This document shows positions 16,537 through 22,103 of a DNA stretch of 22,103 bases, piece after piece. A model generated the notes under the pieces. That model did no database searches. It was not told the DNA's origin and saw only the letters and a list, made by a program, of their open reading frames with translations. This stretch comes from Sideroxydans sp. (GTDB taxonomy: Bacteria > Pseudomonadota > Gammaproteobacteria > Burkholderiales > Gallionellaceae). The position numbers and the translations under genes were made by a program. The first letter of the stretch is position 1, and each line of letters begins with the position of its first letter. Where the stretch lies: NCBI GenBank assembly GCA_030823965.1, contig JAVBYP010000276.1, positions 1 through 22,103 on the forward strand, read 5' to 3'.

Positions 16537-17715
16537 ATGGCCGACCAAGACAGCGACCTCGAAAAAACGGAATCGCCCTCACAGCGCAAACTAGACAAAG
16601 CGCGTGAGGAGGGGCAAGTCGCGCGTTCGCGCGAGCTGACCACCTTCCTTGTGATGATGGCAGGTGGTGCCGGACTGTGGGTGATGGGGTCATATTTTGC
16701 CCAAGAGTTGATCAAGATGTTGCGCGCGGGGCTGACGCTGGATCGCGAACTGGCCTTCAATAGCGAACAACTGCTGCCTCATCTGCGTGACATGGGTATA
16801 GATATCCTGGTGGTTTTCTCTCCCTTCCTATTGTTGGTGCTGGTGGTGGCCGCGTTCTCGCCTTTGCTGATGAACGGGTGGCTGTTCTCCACCAAGGCGT
16901 TGACTCCAAAATTCTCCAAGCTCGATCCCATCGCTGGTATCGCCCGTATGTTCTCGATGAACAGCCTGGTAGAGCTGCTGAAGGCGATCGGCAAGACTGT
17001 GATCGTCGGCACCATTGGCGCTTGGGTGGTGTGGCATAACAGAGAATCGGTGATGTCGCTCATCGGCGAACCAGTCACGAGTTCCATTCCGCATCTGGGC
17101 GGACTCATCTGGTGGAGTTTCGCGGCGATCATGATGGGCATGCTCATCATCGTCGCCATCGACGTACCGTTCCAGTTGTGGGAACACCACAAGAAACTCA
17201 AGATGACCAAGGAAGAGGTGCGGCAGGAATCGAAAGAGACCGAAGGGGATCCGCAGGTCAAGGGCCGTATCCGCAGCATGCAACGTGAGATCGCTCGCCG
17301 TCGCATGATGTCTGCTATCCCAACCGCCGATGTGGTGGTGACCAACCCGACCCACTACTCGGTCGCCTTGAAATACAGCGAGGACAAGATGCGTGCGCCT
17401 ATCGTCGTAGCCAAAGGTTCGCATCTGTTAGCCGCCCGTATCAAAGAGATCGCCGCCGAACATCGCGTCCCTATCCTAGAGGCGCCGCCCTTGGCACGTG
17501 CCCTGCATAAACATACCGACCTAGGTGAGCCTATCCCCGAGGCCCTATTCAATGCCGTCGCTGAAGTGTTGGCTTACGTCTATCAATTGAAACGCTATCA
17601 ACAACAAGGCGGAGCGATTCCGCAGATGCCGAGTGAATTGCCTGTTCCGAAAGAGCTTGATCCGGCGACACAAAAGCCTAAAGAATCTGAAGATGATGCC
17701 GATAGACTGAGATAG
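16537..17715 (+). CDS. flhB: Flagellar type III export protein FlhB
   Basis: This 392-residue membrane protein of the flagellar export gate switches substrate from rod/hook to filament type. The N-terminal DSDLEKTESPSQRKLDKAREEGQVARS is typical. Four hydrophobic segments follow (about 32-55, 88-112, 145-165 and 185-210). The cytoplasmic domain contains the autocleavage motif NPTH at residues 270-273, then the conserved APIVVAKGSHLLAARIKEIA and PILEAPPLARALH stretches. The length is slightly above Salmonella FlhB (383). The Shine-Dalgarno is weak (AGGA at 16531). Unusually, flhA does not follow; the next gene is a c-di-GMP phosphodiesterase whose sigma-28 promoter lies in the last codons of flhB. 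Confidence 0.97.
   Translation: MADQDSDLEKTESPSQRKLDKAREEGQVARSRELTTFLVMMAGGAGLWVMGSYFAQELIKMLRAGLTLDRELAFNSEQLLPHLRDMGIDILVVFSPFLLLVLVVAAFSPLLMNGWLFSTKALTPKFSKLDPIAGIARMFSMNSLVELLKAIGKTVIVGTIGAWVVWHNRESVMSLIGEPVTSSIPHLGGLIWWSFAAIMMGMLIIVAIDVPFQLWEHHKKLKMTKEEVRQESKETEGDPQVKGRIRSMQREIARRRMMSAIPTADVVVTNPTHYSVALKYSEDKMRAPIVVAKGSHLLAARIKEIAAEHRVPILEAPPLARALHKHTDLGEPIPEALFNAVAEVLAYVYQLKRYQQQGGAIPQMPSELPVPKELDPATQKPKESEDDADRLR
17679..17705 (+). promoter_or_regulatory. sigma-28 (FliA) promoter candidate inside the 3' end of flhB
   Basis: TAAA at 17679-17682, exactly 15 bases, then GCCGATAG at 17698-17705: a full -35 core and seven of eight -10 positions of the FliA consensus. The predicted start near 17712 leaves a leader of about 33 bases before ATG 17745. 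It would let the HD-GYP, FIST and kinase genes be expressed as late flagellar genes, independent of flhB. Confidence 0.8.
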
Positions 17716-17744
17716 GGCATAAAAAGATAAGTGATGGAGGGGGT

Positions 17745-18803
17745 ATGAAAGTAGCTGTCATCGACGACGCACAGATCAACGTGACGTTGTTGCAACATCT
17801 TGTCAAGAAATTACCCGATTGCGAACCAGTATGTTTCACCGATCCCGTTGCCGCTTTGGCATGGTGTCTGGACAACGATCCCGACTTAGTGGTGGTGGAT
17901 TACATGATGCCGCAGTTGAATGGTACCGAGCTGACCAAACAATTCCGTGCGCGTTATCCAGACAACCCAGTGTTGATGGTGACCGCCAACCACGAAGTCG
18001 AATTGCGTCATGAAGCGCTGCAGCAGGGGGTCACCGATTTCCTGACCAAGCCATTGGACAACGCCGAGTTCCTCGCGCGCGCGAAGAACATGCTCACCCT
18101 GCGCAAGAGCCACAAGATGTTAGAGGATCGTGCGGCTTTGCTGGCGGAGGAAGTGCGCAAGGCGACCGAGAAGATCGTGGCACAAGAGCGTGAGACCATT
18201 TTCTGCTTGGCCAAGGCGGCGGAGTATCGAGATCCCGAGACGGGGGCACACATCATCCGTATGGCGCATTACTCCAGACACATCGCACGCGTGCTAGGGC
18301 TATCGATAGAACAGCAAGAGCTGTTGCTGGAAGCCGCCCCCATGCACGACATCGGTAAGGTCGGCACGCCCGATCTCATCCTACTCAAGCCGGGCAAGCT
18401 TACTCCCGACGAGTTCTCCATCATGAAACAGCATGCGGTCATCGGTTACGAGGTACTCAATACCGCAAGTTCACACATGCTCAAAGTGGCAGCTGAGATC
18501 GCCCACACCCACCATGAGAAGTTCGACGGCTCGGGCTACCCGCGCGGTTTGAAAGGCACGGACATCCCTCTGTTCGGACGCATCGTGGCGGTAGCTGATG
18601 TGTTCGATGCTCTGACTTCGGAACGTCCTTACAAGAAAGCATGGAGCATCGAACAGGCTAAGGAGTTGTTGCGCGAAGGCATGGGCAAACATTTCGACCC
18701 AAGCTGTGTGGAGGCATTCTTTACTGATTTCGATGATGTGCTTGCGATCAAGGACCAGTTCGTGGATGAGCAGATGGAGATGCGTGATAGGACGCTGGAT
18801 TGA
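17745..18803 (+). CDS. Response regulator with HD-GYP c-di-GMP phosphodiesterase domain
   Basis: This 352-residue protein has an N-terminal receiver (about 1-120; acidic pair D7/D8, phospho-acceptor D52 in VVVDYMMP, Lys in LTKPLD), a helical linker, and an HD-GYP domain (about 150-345). The HD pair is H201-D202 in MHDIGKVGTPD, and the signature GYP is at 264-266 in HEKFDGSGYPRG. All hallmark residues for metal binding and c-di-GMP hydrolysis are present, so it is probably active. Lower c-di-GMP favours swimming, which fits the sigma-28 site just upstream. The strong ribosome site GGAGGGGG lies at 17736-17743. The likely kinase is encoded two genes downstream, with the FIST protein between; the pairing is inference. 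Confidence 0.94.
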   Translation: MKVAVIDDAQINVTLLQHLVKKLPDCEPVCFTDPVAALAWCLDNDPDLVVVDYMMPQLNGTELTKQFRARYPDNPVLMVTANHEVELRHEALQQGVTDFLTKPLDNAEFLARAKNMLTLRKSHKMLEDRAALLAEEVRKATEKIVAQERETIFCLAKAAEYRDPETGAHIIRMAHYSRHIARVLGLSIEQQELLLEAAPMHDIGKVGTPDLILLKPGKLTPDEFSIMKQHAVIGYEVLNTASSHMLKVAAEIAHTHHEKFDGSGYPRGLKGTDIPLFGRIVAVADVFDALTSERPYKKAWSIEQAKELLREGMGKHFDPSCVEAFFTDFDDVLAIKDQFVDEQMEMRDRTLD

Positions 18804-18824
18804 ATTTCTTAAGGGAGAAAAAAG

Positions 18825-19934
18825 ATGAGAACTGCACAAATTCGCTGGTCTGGAAGAACGGGTTGGGGGAATGCACCAGATTTTGCAGCTGTCGCTGATC
18901 TGGTGATGGTGTTCGCGGATCATGATTTCTTTCACAGCGACACTTGTTTCAACGATCTGCGAGCGACGTTCCCACAAGCGCGTATCTTGGGCTGTTCGTC
19001 TTCAGGAACGATAGGGGGTGTGGAGATCAGCGACGAAGATGTGGTGGCGACCGCCATCAAGTTGGAGCGCTCCAGTGTGCGACTCGCCTCGGTGGATGTC
19101 GTCGGCAGTGCGAGCGATGCAGGTGTACAGCTGATGAAGGAATTGCAGGGTGAAGACCTGCGTCATGTGTTCGTGTTGTCGGATGGATTGAGCGTGAATG
19201 GGAGCGACCTTGCTTTGGGCTTGAATCACACCAATATCGCCGTCACGGGGGGCTTGGCGGGAGATGGCACGCGCTTCGGTAAGACATGGGTGATGGCCGA
19301 TGCACCCGCGAAGAGCGGCCGTATCGCCGCCCTGGGCTTCTACGGTGATGTCACCGTCAAGAGTGGATGTTTCGCAGGATGGGAGGAGTTCGGCGCAGAG
19401 CGTGTCGTCACCCGTTCTAAAGGCAACGTGGTGTATGAGATCGATGGTGAACCGGCGCTCAAGCTCTACAAGAAATATCTGGGCGAGATGGCGAACGAAC
19501 TGCCTGCCAGTGGCTTGCGATTCCCTTTGAGTATCCAAGAGAACAAGAATGCCAAACCGTTGATACGTACCTTGTTGGCGGTGGATGAAGCTGCACAGAG
19601 CCTCACCTTCGCTGGGGATGTGCCAAGCGGCTATCTGTGCAAGTTGATGCGTACCAATCTGGATAGCTTGATTGACAACGCGGGGTTGGCAGCTGAATCC
19701 GCACAGCCTTCTAAGCAAGGTGTAAATGGTTTGTGTCTGGTAGTCAGTTGTGTCGGCCGCCGTTTAGTGATGGGGCAGATGACGGAAGAGGAATTGGAGA
19801 TCGTGCAAGAGCGTTTGGGCGATGCGACGGCGATCACGGGTTTTTATTCCTACGGCGAGTTGGCACCGTTCAGTGATGTCATGCACTGTCAGTTGCATAA
19901 CCAGACCATGACTTTGACTACCGTATACGAATAA
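18825..19934 (+). CDS. FIST-domain sensory protein, candidate NosP-type NO sensor
   Basis: This 369-residue soluble protein has FIST_N and FIST_C features: LGCSSSGTI near residues 55-65, a GGLAGDG motif mid-protein, GFYGD, and a C-terminal CVGRRLVMG followed by GFYSYGELAP. No signal peptide or membrane helix is seen. FIST proteins are small-molecule sensors. One branch, NosP, binds heme and NO and is encoded beside a histidine kinase it controls, as here: a PAS kinase starts 10 bp downstream. I cannot identify the heme ligand from sequence alone (early candidates include H33 and H37), so an amino acid sensor is an alternative. SD AGGGAG lies at 18812-18817, and the gene lies 21 bp after the HD-GYP gene. 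Confidence 0.88.
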   Translation: MRTAQIRWSGRTGWGNAPDFAAVADLVMVFADHDFFHSDTCFNDLRATFPQARILGCSSSGTIGGVEISDEDVVATAIKLERSSVRLASVDVVGSASDAGVQLMKELQGEDLRHVFVLSDGLSVNGSDLALGLNHTNIAVTGGLAGDGTRFGKTWVMADAPAKSGRIAALGFYGDVTVKSGCFAGWEEFGAERVVTRSKGNVVYEIDGEPALKLYKKYLGEMANELPASGLRFPLSIQENKNAKPLIRTLLAVDEAAQSLTFAGDVPSGYLCKLMRTNLDSLIDNAGLAAESAQPSKQGVNGLCLVVSCVGRRLVMGQMTEEELEIVQERLGDATAITGFYSYGELAPFSDVMHCQLHNQTMTLTTVYE

Positions 19935-19944
19935 GTACAACACT

Positions 19945-22103
19945 ATGCACCGTTTGCTCGAACGCCAACTGAGGCGCCAATTCGGAAAAGATTTCAAGCC
20001 CGATGAGGCCCTGCAGGCTTTCATCGACACCGTCGATAGTTATTACGTCGAGGTCGATAAAGAGCAGCACATGTTGCAGAACGCGCTGCTGATGAACTCG
20101 GCCGAACTGAATGCGGTGAACGAGCGCATGCGTGTGCAGAACGCGGAAACGACACGTACCTTGCTCAACACTTTGAGTGATGGCGTGTATGCGACCGACA
20201 CGAAGGGGATGCTCACCTTCATGAATGCGTCCGCTGAGAAGGTGCTTGGATGGCGTGAGCAAGACATCATGGGAAAGGTCGTGCATCAGATGGTGCAGCC
20301 GACCCTGCCTGATGGCTCGCCGTTCCCCGCTGAGGGGACGCCACACCTGCGCGTCATCGAGACGGGCGTGCCGTTCGAAGGTAAGACGCATTTTGTGAAT
20401 CAAGCTGGGGCGTATATCCCCGTCGAATGTCGTTCGCGCCCCATCATCCTTGAAGGCAAGATCACCGGTGCACTGGTGTCGTTCCAAGACATCACTTTAC
20501 GCCAAGAGACAGAAGACAACCTACGTAAAGCGTATGACCATCTGAAGCAGACCTTGGGTGAGTTGGAGTTCCAAAAATACGCACTCGACCAACATTCGAT
20601 CGTGAGCATCGCAGATGCCAGTGGCAAGATCACCTATGCCAACAGCAAGTTCATCGAGATCAGTCAGTACGGTCGTGACGAGTTGCTCGGGCAGGATCAT
20701 CGCCTATTGAATTCTGGCCACCACCCCAGCAGTTTCTTCAAACAGATGTGGGCGACCATCGCGCGCGGTGAGATATGGCATGGCGAGGTGAAGAACCGCA
20801 GCAAGGATGGCAGTTTCTATTGGGTCGACTCCACCATCGTCCCCTTCATGAACAACCAAGGCAGACCCTTGCGCTATATCTCCATCCGTTCAGATATCAC
20901 CGCTCGTAAGGAGATGGATGAGAAGCTCGAAGTGCAGCGTGCGTTCTATGAACGTATCAGCGAGACATTGGGTGAGGGCTTGTACGTGCAGGATTCACGC
21001 GGACGCTGCATCTATATGAACTCGGAAGCGGAGAAGATGCTGGGTTGGAAGCGTGAAGAGTTCATCGGTATGCCGGTACACGACACCATCCATAGTCAGA
21101 CAGCTGCTGGCGCGCACCTGCCTGCTTCAGAGTGCCCCATATTTCTCGTGGTCAATGAGTACGGGCAGGGGCGTATGGACGACCAAGTGTTCGTGCGCAA
21201 GGATGGTTCGACCTTTCCTGTCGCGCTCTCATCCAAAGCGGCATACGGCATCAATGGTGAGCTGGAAAACATGGTCATCGCTTTCCAAGACATCTCGGAT
21301 CGCAAAAAGAACGAGTTGTACATGCGACTCACGCAAGAACGCCTCAATCTCGCGCTCGAAGGGTCGAACTTGGCGTTATGGGATTGGGATATCAGCTATG
21401 ACCGCATCTATCTGAGTAGTCGCTGGTCGGAGATGTTGAATGGTGTGACGGAAGAGACCATGATGACCGTGGAGCAACTCTTCAACAATATCCATCCAGA
21501 GGATCGTGAAGTCGCACGCAAGAACCTGGCGCCAGTGCTGAAGGGGACATCAGGTTATTACTCGGCCGAATATCGCGTCAAGAGAGGGGATGGCGAGTGG
21601 CTGTGGGTCGCCACCAATGGCAAAGTGGTAGACCGCGATGCGCAAGGACGCGCGTTGCGCATGACAGGGACCAATGCTGACATCTCCGAGCGTAAGCATG
21701 CTGAAGATGTCTTGATGCATGCCAAGCGTGCGGCCGAACAGGCAGCCAAGACCAAGAGCGATTTCCTTGCCAATATGAGCCACGAGATACGTACACCGAT
21801 GAACGGCATCATCGGTATGACGGACCTTGCTCTGGATACCGAGCTGAATCGAGAGCAGCAGGAATATCTGAACATCGTGAAATCCTCCGCCCATTCCTTG
21901 TTGCACATCGTGAATGACATCTTGGATTTCTCCAAGATCGAATCAGGCAAGATGGATATCGAGAGCATCGAATTCTCACTGGAGCAGATGCTGCGAGACA
22001 CCATGCGCTCGCTCGCCGTACGAGCCCACCAGAAAGGCTTAGAGTTGCTGTTGCATGTGGCTGCCGATGTGCCAGATAAGCTGATGGGCGATCCCGGACG
22101 TCT
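19945..22103 (+). CDS. Multi-PAS sensor histidine kinase, 3' end outside window
   Basis: The frame is open from ATG 19945 to the window edge (719 complete codons). A short basic N-terminus, MHRLLERQLRRQFG, and a coiled coil (to about 70) precede four PAS domains, at roughly 72-185, 210-315, 330-450 and 465-590. The second resembles Aer-type PAS ([12 protein letters not shown]). A HisKA domain follows with phospho-acceptor H613 in NMSHEIRTPMNGIIGM and FSKIESGKMDIE. The ATPase domain and any receiver or HPt lie past the window, so hybrid status is unknown. No membrane helices are seen, so it is cytoplasmic. Only 10 bp separate it from the FIST gene and no clear Shine-Dalgarno is visible, suggesting coupling. 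By context it resembles NahK-type kinases controlled by NosP; that is inference. Confidence 0.92.
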   Translation, partial: MHRLLERQLRRQFGKDFKPDEALQAFIDTVDSYYVEVDKEQHMLQNALLMNSAELNAVNERMRVQNAETTRTLLNTLSDGVYATDTKGMLTFMNASAEKVLGWREQDIMGKVVHQMVQPTLPDGSPFPAEGTPHLRVIETGVPFEGKTHFVNQAGAYIPVECRSRPIILEGKITGALVSFQDITLRQETEDNLRKAYDHLKQTLGELEFQKYALDQHSIVSIADASGKITYANSKFIEISQYGRDELLGQDHRLLNSGHHPSSFFKQMWATIARGEIWHGEVKNRSKDGSFYWVDSTIVPFMNNQGRPLRYISIRSDITARKEMDEKLEVQRAFYERISETLGEGLYVQDSRGRCIYMNSEAEKMLGWKREEFIGMPVHDTIHSQTAAGAHLPASECPIFLVVNEYGQGRMDDQVFVRKDGSTFPVALSSKAAYGINGELENMVIAFQDISDRKKNELYMRLTQERLNLALEGSNLALWDWDISYDRIYLSSRWSEMLNGVTEETMMTVEQLFNNIHPEDREVARKNLAPVLKGTSGYYSAEYRVKRGDGEWLWVATNGKVVDRDAQGRALRMTGTNADISERKHAEDVLMHAKRAAEQAAKTKSDFLANMSHEIRTPMNGIIGMTDLALDTELNREQQEYLNIVKSSAHSLLHIVNDILDFSKIESGKMDIESIEFSLEQMLRDTMRSLAVRAHQKGLELLLHVAADVPDKLMGDPGR

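Noticed and set aside
16241..16594. Forward ORF of 117 codons across the divergent intergenic region
   Set aside because: It overlaps the start of the PAS gene in antisense and runs into flhB out of frame; no ribosome site and no family resemblance.
1..22103. tRNA, rRNA, CRISPR, insertion sequence or prophage features
   Set aside because: No cloverleaf, array of direct repeats, transposase or integrase reading frame was seen; the window is almost fully explained by signalling and flagellar genes.

Overview
The window is a motility and chemotaxis locus with a signalling block attached. Protein similarity points to a betaproteobacterium, probably a freshwater or sediment lineage near Nitrosomonadales. 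The basis is CheZ with the canonical motif, a CheY that matches E. coli CheY residue for residue at the active site, tandem CheV proteins, c-heme chemoreceptors, and a REP-type repeat. The taxonomy is inference from family resemblance, not a search. Coding density is very high, and no gene-free stretch exceeds about 210 bp.

Region 1 (about 62-14345, + strand) is a long chemotaxis gene run: three transmembrane chemoreceptors (139-5538), two CheV coupling proteins, cheY, cheZ, cheA, a fourth transmembrane receptor, a soluble receptor with a zinc-binding CZB domain, and cheR. Most gaps are 7-83 bp and nearly every gene has a good Shine-Dalgarno site. A sigma-28 (FliA) promoter candidate lies just upstream of the first receptor. 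A palindromic REP doublet sits between cheZ and cheA, and a second hairpin precedes cheR. No stand-alone cheW, cheB or cheD is present in the window.

Region 2 (14370-16332, - strand) holds two overlapping genes that look like an Aer protein split in two: a soluble PAS protein and a membrane receptor with almost no periplasmic loop, comparable to Campylobacter CetB/CetA. This receptor also ends in a CZB domain. A second sigma-28 site drives the pair. A hairpin lies where the pair converges with cheR.

Region 3 (16537-22103, + strand) holds flhB (flagellar export switch), a REC-HD-GYP c-di-GMP phosphodiesterase with its own sigma-28 promoter embedded in the end of flhB, a FIST-domain protein, and a four-PAS histidine kinase cut by the window edge. 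FIST, kinase and REC-HD-GYP together resemble known NosP-type nitric oxide to c-di-GMP pathways.

Taken together, receptors that look fitted to sense redox state (two periplasmic c-heme domains, two Aer-like PAS domains), oxidants or zinc (two CZB domains) and small molecules (a Cache domain) feed one CheA/CheY/CheZ core. A parallel FIST-kinase-HD-GYP branch may tune c-di-GMP. Three sigma-28 promoters with identical 15-bp spacing tie all parts to the late flagellar regulon. The most unusual items are the receptor combining an Aer-like PAS with a periplasmic c-heme domain, the split Aer pair with a CZB tail, and the FIST/kinase/HD-GYP block next to them.
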